From NCBI GenBank assembly GCA_030295235.1, contig AP026138.1, positions 744,001 to 808,000 of the forward strand: a stretch of 64,000 bases of DNA. Reading direction: 5' to 3'. The number at the start of each line of letters is the position of its first letter. Within the stretch, counting starts at the first letter, position 1. The notes beneath the pieces are model-generated. The model ran no database searches. It saw nothing but the letters and a program-made list of their open reading frames with translations, and was not told where the DNA came from. The stretch comes from Fistulifera solaris (taxonomy: Eukaryota > Bacillariophyta > Bacillariophyceae > Naviculales > Stauroneidaceae). Shown here in pieces: positions 11,941-23,997 of this stretch. Made by a program: the position numbers and the translations under genes.

Positions 11941-12405
11941 TTTAAAACGTAAATAGAATACGAGATGCAACGCTTCGAATGCTTACGTTAACTCACGTAG
12001 GTCTGGTGGGGAAATTTATCGACAGAGGGGTACCCGGAGTTCGTGTATTTTCGACCTTGTCAATTATCGGCTTTATCTTGCACCAATGTCATCAGAACAC
12101 TCACCAACATCAAAAGAACTTTATGAGTGAAGACAGGCGTCATCAATGGACAATAGAAACGTAGTTTTGATGAAAGCTTCAACGCTTTGAATGTCTACGT
12201 CGTTTCGTGTAGCCACCGTGGGAATTTTATCGATGTAGGTGGTAATCTAATAGTGTCAAATTCGATCACACCGAAAATTGGCCTATTCGCCATGAATGAC
12301 ATTGAAACTTTTACCAAGATATCGGTATCAATCGACTATAATCTACATCAATGCGAACTCCAATCGAAGAACAACGCTTCGAAGGTTTTATTATAATAAT
12401 TTCCA
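11941..12405. repeat. Repeat family E, two tandem copies (~210 bp)
   Basis: Two diverged copies begin at about 11964 and 12176 with GATGCAACGCTTCGAAT-like and AGCTTCAACGCTTTGAAT-like words. The first has the family core GGGGAAATTTATCGACAGAG followed by GGGTACCCGG; the second has a decayed core near 12220. Both are followed by a sequence resembling ACCAATGTCATCAGAACAC. The copies abut palindrome array D1. No coding content is seen. The family recurs at 1414, within array A, and at 57870-58530. Confidence 0.65.
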
Positions 12406-12420
12406 GGGCTCGAAAAAATA

Positions 12421-13222
12421 ATGTGCACGTTTCAGAACTTCTTGACACGGTGTTGCGGATCAAAACGAAAGGATGTGCGCATTCCAGAAATTCTGGAAAG
12501 TGTGTTTTGGATCATGACGAAAGAAAGTGCAAATTCCAGATATTCTGGAAACGTTATTACTGATCGAACAGAAATTCTGTGGAGGTCCAGAAATTCTGGA
12601 CCAGTTTTTTTAATCCGACCGAAATGCTACGCAAGTTCCAGTACTGCTGGACACGGTGTTGCGGATCCAAACGAAAGAATGTGCGCGTTCCGGAAATTCT
12701 GAAAAGTGTGTTTTGGATCATAACGAAAGAAAGTGCAAATTCCAGATATTCTGGAAACGTAATTTCTGATCGCACAGAAATTCTGTGGAGGTCCAGAAAT
12801 TCTGGACCAGTTTTTTTAATCCGACCGAAATGCTGTGCACGTTCCAGAACTTCTGGACACGGTGTTGCGGATCCAAACGAAAGAAAGTCGCGTTCCGGAA
12901 ATTCTGAAAAGTGTGTTTTGGATCATAACGAAAGAAAGAGCAAATTCCAGATATTCTGGAAACGTAATTTCTGATCGCACAGAAATTCTGTGGAGGTCCA
13001 GAAATTCTGGACCAGTTTTTATAATCCGACCGAAATGCTGTGCACGTTCCAGAACTTCTGGACACGGTGTTGCGGATCCTAATGAAAGAAAGTGCGGGTT
13101 CCAGATATTCTGGAAAGTGTGTTTTGGATCATAACGAAAGAAATTGCAAATTCCAGATATTCTGGAAACGTTTTTTCTGATCCGACAGAAATTCTGTGGA
13201 GGTCCAGAAATTCTGGACCAGT
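12421..13222. repeat. Palindrome array D1: about 16 palindromes at 50-52 bp spacing
   Basis: Near-perfect 15-18-bp palindromes of the type TTCCAGAAATTCTGGAA recur with starts near 12482, 12534, 12595, 12636, 12688, 12740, 12791, 12842, 12893, 12945, 12996, 13047, 13099, 13151 and 13202. Typical steps are 50-52 bp. The spacers are themselves related (GGATCNNAACGAAAGAAA-like). Four successive monomers form a higher-order unit, seen from the GTCCAGAAATTCTGGAC copies at 12595, 12791, 12996 and 13202 (196-206 bp apart). A second smaller palindrome, ACAGAAATTCTGT, occurs once per higher-order unit. It resembles CRISPR in layout only, because the spacers are not unique. Confidence 0.9.
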
Positions 13223-13335
13223 TTTTTCGATCCGCGGCACCGACGATCACCAGCTATTACAAAGTACCAGTAGCAGTACATGCTTTATTGTTTCGTATCT
13301 TGTCATGATGAATGAATGAAAATGACTGAAGGTCC

Positions 13336-14778
13336 ATGATCGCTGCCTCTGTTATTGCAAGAAGGACGCCCTTTTGTTTTCTTGTTATCATCCTACTTCG
13401 CATTACGACGATTCGAGGTCTGTCTGTTCCGAACAAGAACATGGCGAGTCGTCGCATGGTCCTCATTTTGTCAGGACCCCACCGCCGTGGGCAAATCGGC
13501 CATTGCGGCTCAAATCTGTCAGCAAATCGGCGGTCTCATTGTTTCGGCAGATTCTGTACAAGCGTATCGGGAAGTACAGATCGGTGCAAACAAACCGACC
13601 CGAGAAGAACGCCTTGAAACGCCGCACCTTCTCGTGGATGTCGTCGATGGAGATATTCCGTATAATGCAGCAGAATGGACAAGAGATGCTCATTTTTGTA
13701 TACAGCAACTTTTACAAAATGAATCTCTTCCCAGAAACGAAAAGAAAGATGGGGTCGATAGTGAAGAAAACGTAGAACAAAAACGACGTAAAGAAATCGA
13801 ACAATCAATACACGATGCGCGTCAATTGAAAAATTTGACGGGCCCCGTAACTCCAGTGGTAGTGGGAGGAACCATGATGTATCTAAAGTGGCTCGTACAT
13901 GGGAGACCTGACGCGATTCCACCCACTTCAGAAGCCATTGCGCAGGCCGTGTCGATACTGGAACCGTACATTGCGACAGGAGATTGGTCCGGTGCTGTCG
14001 AGCATGTACAAAGTAAATATGGCGAACCATTCGCAACACAGGCAGCTAAATTGTCTTTCAACGACTGGTATCGCTTGCGTCGTGTCTTGAAGTGGCGTTC
14101 ACCGAAGGTGATGATGCCGGGCGATCGACTTTTTCGGGTGAACGACAAGGGGGTTTACTGGATCTTTACGAGGACGTACGGTGTTTCTTTTTGTGCCCCA
14201 ACGATCGTTACGCGCATGCGCATCTCATCGACGATCGCTGTGAACAAATGATTCAAAAAGGACTATTGAGTGAAACGGCTGATTTAAACTTGCCAGACAT
14301 GGTTCGCAAAGCGATCGGCTATCGACAAACACTGGATTTCTTGTGCTCCGACGAGCCTTCCTTTGATAACTATCTGACTGAATTCCAGGGAGCGACTCGG
14401 CGATATGCCAAACGACAAATGCAGTGGTTTCGAAAAGACCCAGAGTTCTTTTTTGTCCCGGTTCAACTAGATGACAAGGACCGTATTGAAAAGGCTACGG
14501 AGCAGGTCATGAAACTAATACGAATGTCGCGCTCGGAATACGATCAGATGCTAGCGGCCAAAGAGAAGCTCAATCACCAAACTCGGACCATGAACGAAGA
14601 GCAAGCGAAGACCATGAAAACTTTTCAGACGAAAATTACTCGCTTAATTCCTGGTTCAAACGAACGGCTTCGAGTCATGGAGGAAGCCAGTGCATGTATA
14701 GCCCGCTTTCAAAAGAGCAATCGAAAGGGCACAGAACCTTTGTCTTATAAACGACCCAATGCGGAAATCTCCGAATGA
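13336..14778 (+). CDS. tRNA dimethylallyl (isopentenyl) transferase
   Basis: MiaA/IPT-type enzyme that transfers a dimethylallyl group to N6 of A37 in tRNAs reading codons that start with U. The ATP/tRNA-binding loop reads LSGPTAVGKSAIAAQI across a frame break, followed by the hallmark VSADSVQAYREVQIGANKP (DSxQxY), PHLLVDVVDG, VVVGGTMMYLKWLV, and a C-terminal LIDDRCEQMIQKGL / AIGYRQTLDFL / RRYAKRQMQWFRKD. The start ATG at 13336 gives a hydrophobic N-terminus (FCFLVIILL), so organelle targeting is possible. Two single-base frame breaks, at the CCCC near 13478 and in the T- or G-run near 14130-14150, cancel in length; about 480 residues. The gene is flanked on both sides by palindrome arrays D1 and D2. 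Confidence 0.85.
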
Positions 14779-15189
14779 ATGTTCATTGCGTATTTGACCT
14801 GGATTATCTGATTATCGATCCTCACGGAGTACTATGCTTTGCTCGGCGTAGTTAAGATGCTGCTTGCTAGTCAGCATCAAGGATGATGCGATCACAATGG
14901 ACGGCCTAAAAGGATTGATCGCGTTTTTCATTTGTTTCTTTGCGGTTAACGAGAATTTTTTGTGCCTGTAGCCGTTTTCGGCGTCTAACGAGCCCTCCTG
15001 GTGAGGAACCCAATATGTGGGACTTGAAAACGGCAAAAACGTCCCCATTGTGGCACACTGACACAACTTCAGCCTCGCAAACTCACAGCGTTATAAATAG
15101 ATGATCTGCTTTAACCTCCTGTGTCTCTTTGGGTCTGTTACATAGTACGGAGTATTATCTATTGTCTGCTGTTTTCTCGTAGATTCAAT
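14779..15189. other. Spacer, nothing recognised
   Basis: No gene, RNA or repeat is recognised between the isopentenyltransferase stop and palindrome array D2. Confidence 0.4.
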
Positions 15190-15746
15190 TTCCTCCCAAT
15201 TGGATAACGTCCACCGAATTTCTGTACCATCCCCATCACCTAATCCAAAATATCTGGAAGTCTCGCCGAGCTTCTGTACGACCCAATACAACGAGTCAAG
15301 AATATCTGGACCTGTTACAGAATATCTGTGTGACCCAAATACCGATTCCAGAATTTCTGGAATAAGGAAAAATGTTACTCCGGTACTTTGAAACCCAAAC
15401 AAAGATGATTCCAGAATTACTGGAACGTGCACAAAAGCTTTGTGCGACGCCAAGCACCTAATCCAGAATATCTGGAATTCTCAACAGAATGTCTGCAAGA
15501 CCCACAACACCGATTCCAGAATTTCTGGAAAATGCACAAAATCATTATGTGACGGAAAGCCCAATCCTGAAACATCTGAAACGTGCACCGAGAATCTCTG
15601 TGCCATCCCAAGCACCTAATCCGAATATCTGGAAGTCTCGCCGAGCTTCTGTACGACCCAATACACCGAGTCCAGAATATCTGGACCCTTCACAGAATTT
15701 CTGTGTGACCGAAATACCGATTCCAGAATTTCTGGAATACCTGGTA
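15190..15746. repeat. Palindrome array D2: about 10 palindromes at ~52 bp spacing
   Basis: Same lattice as D1. Palindromes of the type TTCCAGAATTTCTGGAA begin near 15244, 15296, 15347, 15410, 15462, 15515, 15565, 15620, 15671 and 15722, mostly 50-55 bp apart. Spacers are related to one another (CCNAATACCGA-like), and several contain the secondary palindrome ACAGAATTTCTGT. The first two and last three monomers are nearly the same (GTCTCGCCGAGCTTCTGTAC at about 15261 and 15634), suggesting a higher-order unit of ~375 bp. Confidence 0.85.
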
Positions 15747-15780
15747 TCGATACTGTTCAAGGGTAGGGGTTGATGCTGAG

Positions 15781-15972
15781 TGACGTGGTCTGACGTAGCC
15801 GATTTTTTTGTGTATTTCCTCTTGAGTAGGGTCTAGCTAGGGTCTACGAAACGATTTTCAGCATTCTGGCGCGGCTTTATAAAGGTACACGTTAAACGAT
15901 AGTGCCTCCACATGGAGGTGGAGGGAACTTCGAACTTCTGCTTCCATGGAAAAACGACCAGCGTTTTGACGT
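15781..15972 (+). promoter_or_regulatory. Three TGACGT sites upstream of bestrophin B
   Basis: TGACGT occurs at 15781-15786, 15791-15796 and 15967-15972, that is 277, 267 and 91 bases before the bestrophin B start codon. The first two form a direct repeat 10 bp apart (one helical turn). The motif equals the CO2/cAMP-responsive element known from diatom carbonic anhydrase promoters. Function is inferred. Confidence 0.45.
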
Positions 15973-16057
15973 GAAAACGAGCAACAATAAGATAAAATGC
16001 TCCTCGTCGTCAACAAAGTTGAACGAGAGGCAGAAGAGCTTCACTTTAGTTACAATA

Positions 16058-17742
16058 ATGATTAAATACAAGCATGGGATTTTTGGTTTGCACCTGCTCT
16101 TTCGTTTAAATGGTAAGTGTAAGACACGACGATTCCTCGCAAATTCACTGCACGAAAGCGTTGCTCACACGCCCTCTTATTACAAAACAGGTTCTGCTTT
16201 GTGCAAAGCTGTCACGCCCTCTATTTTGAGCAGTGTTGTTTTCATTCTTCTTTGGCACTTCACCAACGTCAACGATAATGACGCGCAACTATTCTTTCAT
16301 CCGTATCCCATCGGCGCACTCATCGGTTGCTTCACTTTCATGCTCGCCTTTCGAGCCAATTTTAGTTACAATCGATGGTGGGAAGCCATGACGAGTGTTT
16401 ATCAGATGCACAGTAAATGGTGTGATGTGGCTATGGAGCTAGCGGCCTTTCATCTGCAATCGGAACATTACCGGAAACCTCCGGCGTTTGGGGCGCACCC
16501 CGAGCTCACGTGTCTCGTCGAACGAGAGCGAGAACGACGGAATGCTACGACATTAGAAGAATTGGAAAATCAATTAGACGAAATGATTGAAAATAAGCAA
16601 TTATCATCAAGAGGATTTCATACTTTGCTTTCGAAACGAAAAAGCACGAAAGACATGAGTAGGAAGAATGGTACACCGGAAACCAAACGTAACAACAGCA
16701 AAGTCCAGTGAACACAAGTCGGCCAGCCATAAGAAAAATTACGGAATCGATTGGTTGCGTAGTAAATGGATCACAAAGACCAAGGGAGCCGTTTTGAAAA
16801 CAGCCAACAAAAATGTACCGAAAGCCTGGGAGGATGACTCTCCTCCACTTTTCTTACAAGAAGCGGCTCATTTGCTGTCTCTGCTTTCTGCTGTAGCAAT
16901 GAGTACCTTGCGCAACGATCTAGAAGAGGCTGGTTCGCCGCTGATGGTGTTTACCCCGGTGCACCGTTTCCGCACGTTGATCCGGATGAATACGGTGCGG
17001 ATGTACGCAAAGATTGGAATGTATCCCGATATGCCATAGTATCAGCCATGCGATTCATGTTGGGTACCCATCGCAATTCGAAAAGTCGGACTTTGTACAA
17101 TGCCGCTCGTCCGTTTCGTGTGATTGGTGATGTCAGTGATGCCGAAGTAGAAATGTTGCAGGCGGCGCGGGGTCCTCTGGCGAAAGTTGCACTCTGTACC
17201 ATGTGGTTGGAAGAATTTATCTGCCGCGAGTACATGAGTGGCAGCACCGGCAAAGTTTCACCGCCCATTATCAGTCGATTATTTCAATTTATCAGTGATG
17301 GCATGCTCGGGTACAATCATGCTCGCAAAATTGCTTATATTCCGTTCCCCTTTCCCCACGCACAAATCACAAGCTTCTTCGTTCTTGTCGTCATGTGCCT
17401 CATTCCCGTCCTCATGCTGACATATCTCGACAATGAAGCATTTGGATTTGTGTTAAACTTTTGACGGTGCTTTGTTTCTCTGGACTTCACGAAGTTTCGC
17501 GGGAGTTGGAGGCTCCATTCATGAATGCACCCAATGATATTCCGCTCAACAATTTTCAAGCTCAATTCAATGAGTCGTTAATTACGATGTTCTTTGGTTG
17601 TCATCCGGATGCGTACTGGGAGCTCCATGAACAAGAAGAAGAGGCTTTAGATAATGATCAAGAAGCGAAGAATGACAGAGATGCTAATCAGAAGAAGGCG
17701 GATGGAGACTCGGGGCCCATGTCGGCAATTGCTGAACAATAA
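16058..17742 (+). CDS. Bestrophin-family anion channel, paralogue B
   Basis: Paralogue of the gene at 9897-11525. Exon 1 (16058-16112) encodes MIKYKHGIFGLHLLFRLNG; intron 16113-16190 (78 bases, GTAAGT...CAG, phase 1) restores NGSALCKAVTPSIL, exactly as in paralogue A. Then come FTFMLAFRANFSYNRWWEA, SKWCDVAMELAAFHLQ, a charged linker, AVAMSTLRND, TLYNAARPF, ISDGMLGYNHARKIAYIPFP, FSGLHEVSRELEAPFMN and FNESLITMFFGCHPDAY. The C-terminus carries a ~45-residue charged tail absent from A. The intron length is a multiple of three without a stop. Three single-base frame breaks lie near 16680-16700, 16955 (CCCCGG) and 17459 (TTTT); with these counted the length is 535 residues. The likely role is anion, possibly bicarbonate, conductance. 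Intron positions differ from A. Confidence 0.82.
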
Positions 17743-18000
17743 AGAGCCAACGAGGAAATGTACATAGTATTAGGTTTTGTAGATAATTTGATAGGAATTG
17801 TTACAATTCACAATGGCAGTCTATCATGCTGAATGTTCTACCGTGTTGCTCTAGCAATGAGACTGAATCCTTCGCTGTCGATGACGAAAATCAAGCATAG
17901 TATTATGCCATGTGCATCTCGGAATAGAAGCTTGACAGGTTGTAGACCCATTATGAAATACAAATGCTGCCGCAAAGCAAGTTGTTCTTGACTGTGCTCC

Positions 18001-18525
18001 TCAGTGAACCAAAGATCGCAGTTTGTTGCAGGGTTTCCTTCGGAAAAAGTTGAGAAATTTCCGTATTCTCGTGGAGGGTCCAGTGACTGGTGGCTCCTTC
18101 CGTGGCGGAAGCGAACGATGGCTGTTTTGATTCTCGTATTGTCGACGTGCTTCTTCTTCGTCTCTTAAACCCAATATTCGGGCATCATGTGATGATTTTT
18201 TGGAAAATGGAGCATATGCGTCAATTACTGATTTATGTTGCCGTTGGGCATTGAAGACTGCTTCTTTTGACTCGTTCGCTTTGTCTTGGATGGCCTGATG
18301 AAACAGTGATTCCAGCCCTCGAAAGGATTCTTGATCCGGTGCAGGAATAGGTCCTCCCATTTTGACCATACCCACTGCTAATTTATTGCGCATCTCAGTC
18401 CGCATGCAATCTTCGTAGGAATACCATAGTTCTGAAAGATCGTCTTCTTCCAAGATGGCGTCGTTCTTGTGGGAGACAGTATCTTCTTTAAAACTGACTC
18501 TACGTTCTGTGGATTGTTCGCTCAT
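18001..18525 (-). CDS. Unknown small charged protein
   Basis: 174 residues from an ATG at 18525, uninterrupted. It starts with RRVSFKEDTVSHKND and has a central ELWYSYEDCMRTEMRNKL segment, then charged, helix-prone sequence and a basic tail (RIRKFLNFFRRKP). The layout, a VSF-type short motif followed by a Trp-Tyr-containing charged helix, is one I associate with lineage-specific proteins of diatoms, but no function can be given. No signal peptide or membrane segment is seen. It is tail-to-tail with bestrophin B, which ends 258 bases away. Confidence 0.6.
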   Translation of the reverse strand: MSEQSTERRVSFKEDTVSHKNDAILEEDDLSELWYSYEDCMRTEMRNKLAVGMVKMGGPIPAPDQESFRGLESLFHQAIQDKANESKEAVFNAQRQHKSVIDAYAPFSKKSSHDARILGLRDEEEARRQYENQNSHRSLPPRKEPPVTGPSTRIRKFLNFFRRKPCNKLRSLVH

Positions 18526-18984
18526 TGCTGCTAATGATTGAGGTAAGATTAATTAAAGTAGGTTGGATATGTTTTTATAAAAGCGTTTGTAGAATGATGT
18601 CAAGAACTTGATTCGCATTCCTGGGGGGGTGAGAAAGCAAGTGATGCTATTATTCAACGAAGGCGGGTGTCACGATTTTGTGAAACGCAGTTCCCATTTT
18701 GTCGTTTCGAATCTTGGTGAATACCGGAAAACCTAAGTGTGAGTACCGTAGGCGAATGCAAATACGGATCGGAGTAACGGTACGATCGTTTGTGTTCTTG
18801 GTAGGAGAAAAGGTCGAAAACAAAAACACCATCGACGTTCTTGATGATGTTATTGATCTCCAATGATCTTCCATCAGATATTAATGCAATGAATTAAAAC
18901 TCTTACTAGATTCAAGTATAAATGAAAGCATAACAAAGCCATGAGTTGTGGAATTTGACGTGAAGCGCAAGTAATCATCCAATC
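18526..18984. other. Divergent promoter region between the small unknown gene and ATG16
   Basis: A 74-codon minus-strand ORF (18650-18874) starts with ATG but resembles nothing known. TGACGT occurs at about 18956, 25-30 bases before the ATG16 start. Nothing else is recognised. Confidence 0.35.
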
Positions 18985-20827
18985 ATGGAGGATCTTTATC
19001 GACAACTGGTGCATCGCAACGCGAGAGAAACGACTCCTTTTATCGCAATTCATGAATCGAATGCCAGTTTACTTCATCAAGTCGATTCGCTACAAGAAAA
19101 GTGGAATCATGCCGAAAGAGAAGTAAATTCATTGCGACAGCAATTGCGTGATAACTCGAATCCAGCGACGGGTAATACCAACGTGGCCGTCGCGGCAGCT
19201 CTGCAAAACGAGAAACGAATCCGTGATAAGTTAGAAAAGCTGCAAGAAGAGTTCAATCAAAAGTTGAAAGTAGATAATGAGCAAAGGCCCTGGCACTGCA
19301 GACCAGTCGCGATTTCGCGGAACTCAAAGATCTGCATGCGGCGCAAGAAAAGACAATTGTTCGTTTCGAAGAAGCCAAGTTGCAGTCCGATCGTCTCATT
19401 AAGCATCTACAGAATGAAGTAGAGAATGCTACATCGAATGCGAAATTGGCGGAACAGCAGTTTGATGGTCTTAAGAAAACGATCCGAAGTCTCCAGGAAG
19501 AAAACGATAAATTGCAGAAAGAAAATAGGGCGTATGAAAGTCGATTTGTTTCCGAAAAGAAAAGATAATTCATGAAATGAATACTCTATCAGAGACCATG
19601 GAAAAGTTTAAAAAAGAAAACGAAATGTTACGTTCTTATCAAACACAAGAGACGAAGCAGAGTTCGTGGAGTCTATTCGGCTTGGGAAAATCGTCGTCCG
19701 AATCGAAAGACGCTGCCAAATCAGCCAATGAGCCACCAAAGACTGATACTCGAAAATGGGGGAATTTTGGTGTTGTGGTGCCGACCACACCCAAGCACAT
19801 TGTGAGCTCGCATCCAGGAAAAGAGGGGACCTGTGTGCGCTATGATACGTACGGAAACGACCTGGTGGCTACCTGTGGAATGGATAGCACTGTCAAAGTT
19901 TGGGACGCCGGTACAGGTGCTCTACGAGCCACGCTTCATGGATCAACGTCTTATCCGATTCTATCGTGTGATGTTTATGATAACTTGGTTGCAGGCGCTA
20001 GTACGGATAAGACCTGCCGTGTTTGGAATGTACGGACACAGCGTATGGTAAGTGGCATTGTGAAAACGTACTGCTTTTTCTTCTTCTTTTTTACTCATTG
20101 AAGGTGTAGCTGCATCATCTGGTAGGTCATCAACACAAAGTGAATTGTGTTCGATTGAATGGTTCGGAGAAATCTGTTATCACCGCATCATCGGACCGAT
20201 CGATCAAGGTGTGGGATATCAATCGAACGACATATCGACAAAGTACAACACTTCGCCACAGCTCGACCACAAACTGCCTCGACATTGCCTCCGATCCCAA
20301 CACGTTATGTTCCGGTCATATGGATGGCGCTGTGCGTGGTTGGGACCTTCGAAGTGGCAGTCGGTGTTTCGATTTTACAGGTAAGTTCGTTGCTGTTCTA
20401 ACTAGCTGACTATAAAATTTGTCCTCTTAGCTTCCTTTGCCATTGAACAGAATTACATGGAGGTGGGGTGACATCAATTCACTTCAATCTCGCAAATAGT
20501 ACAGAAGTGCTCACCAATGGATTGGATTCATGCCTGAAACTCATCGACGTCCGGACCGGGATGCCCCTACAAACGTTTCGCCATAAAGACTTTGTGACAT
20601 CTCAAAGCTGGTCATCGGGCGTTCTTAGTCCAGACGGAAAGTTTGCGGTGGCAGCTTCCAACGAAAGCGGAGCACTCTTCATCTGGTACACCAACGATGG
20701 ATCATTACGAGCCAAACTAGACAATCACCAAAGCGGCGTCTGTGCTATTGATTGGAATCAAGGGGGACCCAGCGGACAGCAAGTTGCAACGATGGATCGA
20801 AAAGGGAGTCTAATTCTGTGGGCTTGA
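18985..20827 (+). CDS. ATG16: Autophagy protein ATG16 (ATG16L type, with WD40 domain)
   Basis: Scaffold that joins ATG5-ATG12 to direct ATG8 lipidation on autophagic membranes. The N-terminus MEDLYRQLVHRNARETTPF is an ATG5-binding-like helix, followed by a long coiled coil (about residues 25-200, e.g. QFDGLKKTIRSLQEENDKLQKENR). From about residue 270 there are WD40 repeats: TCGMDSTVKVWDAGTGALRATL, ASTDKTCRVWNVRTQRM, LVGHQHKVNCVRLNG, ASSDRSIKVWDINR, GHMDGAVRGWDLRSG and later blades ending GSLILWA. Introns are 20048-20109 and 20381-20450. Two single-base frame breaks, near 19285 (GGCCC) and 19565 (A-run), interrupt the coiled coil; counted, the protein has about 570 residues. The WD40 half is typical of animal and plant-like ATG16 and is absent in yeast. 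Confidence 0.78.
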
Positions 20828-20949
20828 TGAATTTCTACGTACAGTATAATTGAATCTCATACAGACTTTTGAAGTCAATCATTGCTACAATGAATCTTTG
20901 AATTTTTTGGTCTACAAGTGACTACTTAGAAAATTAAGAAACCTAGTTT

Positions 20950-21531
20950 TTAGTTAAGACTGACTCCAATAGCCATGCCCATCTCTTTGGTGATTTCCAT
21001 TTCGATTTGGGCTTCCGCTTGCTCGATCGAACCAGCCGCGGCCGATGAAAACTTGGTGCGTGCGGCATCGTACTTTTTCGCGACTTCCGAAGGATCAATA
21101 TCGTCCAATTTTACTGCTTCTGGGCAGATGACATCCTGAAAAATAAAAAAATAGAATGGTTGAGTGAAATGAAATGAAATACAGAAAGTGACAAAACGAG
21201 CGCTTGTGTGCCCACACTAACGTACAGTAGTCGAATCGGGGTGAGTAAGGGCATATCCTCCCGCCACAAAGTACTTTTCCGGATCAGCCGATCCCTCTTC
21301 ATGCAGAATTTTGACAACACCCGGTTTGAGTTGCGAAACATAAGGAACGTGATTTGCCGTAATACCGTATTCACCGCCCATACCCGGAAGAATCACCGAA
21401 TGAACCGACGCTCCCTTGTAAAGTGTCTCTTGGGGGAGGCAAAAATTGAGCTTGACAGCGGTGGCCGCTTCCGTACTCATGCATCGTGTCGCCGAGCGTC
21501 GAAAGAAAGATGAAGCAGTTCGACTCAACAT
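20950..21531 (-). CDS. ATP5F1D: Mitochondrial ATP synthase F1 subunit delta (bacterial epsilon homologue)
   Basis: Central-stalk subunit of mitochondrial F1Fo-ATP synthase. Exons 21531-21226 and 21135-20950, intron 21136-21225 (90 bases, phase 0); 163 residues. The basic presequence MLSRTASSFFRRSATRCMS is followed by LNFCLPQETLYKGASVHSV, the beta-sandwich motif GMGGEYGITANHVPYVSQLKPGVV, then EEGSADPEKYFVAGGYAL. Exon 2 gives the C-terminal helices (DDIDPSEVAKKYDAARTKF, then an AEAQIEMEITKEMG helix). The gene is head-to-head with ATP synthase beta across 412 bases. Confidence 0.92.
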
Positions 21532-21943
21532 AATTTTAATTGAATGTTATTTAATGATAATAATATTCAAACAAGCCAATCTGTTTCACATCAACAACAA
21601 GAGCAACAACAACGGGCACAGCGCGACGACGCGACGCGGACGCGCAACGACCAACGACAAAAGCCCGCATCGTCTGTCCTTTGTCTCGTACTGGTAAGTT
21701 GAGCCAACGCACTCTCTCCACGTGCGGACGGTACTTTTTCAGTCACATTCGCAAGGTCTGTGACGTATTCAACGTCACAGCCCAATCTTTTCTTCGCTTT
21801 TCCGCCTACGTAAGGACCAGCTAGAAAATGTACTGCAACGAACGTCCGTCTACCGATCCCAAGTAAGTTTTTCATCGGTCACCCTTTGCAGCGACGCGCC
21901 TCGTTGAATTCATCGCGTGTGTTTCATCATTTACAAAGTAACC
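21532..21943. promoter_or_regulatory. Shared divergent promoter of ATP synthase delta and beta with a bZIP-type palindrome
   Basis: 412 bases separate the two start codons. At 21758-21780 lies a perfect inverted repeat: arms CTGTGACGT and ACGTCACAG around a 5-base centre, holding TGACGT/ACGTCA half-sites. Its symmetry suits a bidirectional promoter serving two subunits of one complex. An AACAACAAGAGCAACAACAA tract lies near 21595. Whether transcription is co-regulated is inferred. Confidence 0.55.
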
Positions 21944-23703
<1,760 letters not shown>

Positions 23704-23997
23704 TCATAGTCCTTTGTTCATCTGACTAGACAACAATATTATGCGGAATCTTAGTCTACTAGATTTTATAATTTGTCAATGATTAACTTATCGAAACATG
23801 GGCAGATGGTAGTAGGTCCAGGTAAACTTCAAATGTATGTGGATCAGAGGCCACTGTAGCAATTACCATCTAGCGTCATCGTTCTGAGGAACAAAGGGCG
23901 GTAACGGAGTCGACATTGCTTTGTTGTGATGTCAAAGGCGACGTTTTGTTTTTGTGAAAGGTATCGCGACTATCGCGACAAATGAAACAATTGTGAT
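23704..23997. other. ATP synthase beta 3' region
   Basis: AT-rich; presumed 3' UTR and terminator region. No repeat or gene is recognised until array B1 begins. Confidence 0.3.

Noticed and set aside
12421-13222. CRISPR array
   Set aside because: The layout is regular, but the spacers are related to each other, the host is eukaryotic, and no cas genes are present. It is a palindromic satellite.
12421-15746. Heat-shock elements (TTCnnGAA dyads) in the palindromes
   Set aside because: TTCCAGAA and TTCTGGAA match half-elements, but the spacing between them is one base instead of the two required for alternating 5-bp units, and the arrays do not sit at a chaperone gene.
18650-18874. 74-codon minus-strand ORF between the small unknown gene and ATG16
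   Set aside because: It starts with ATG and looks mildly protein-like, but it has no family, no neighbours in frame, and lies in a divergent promoter. Support is insufficient.
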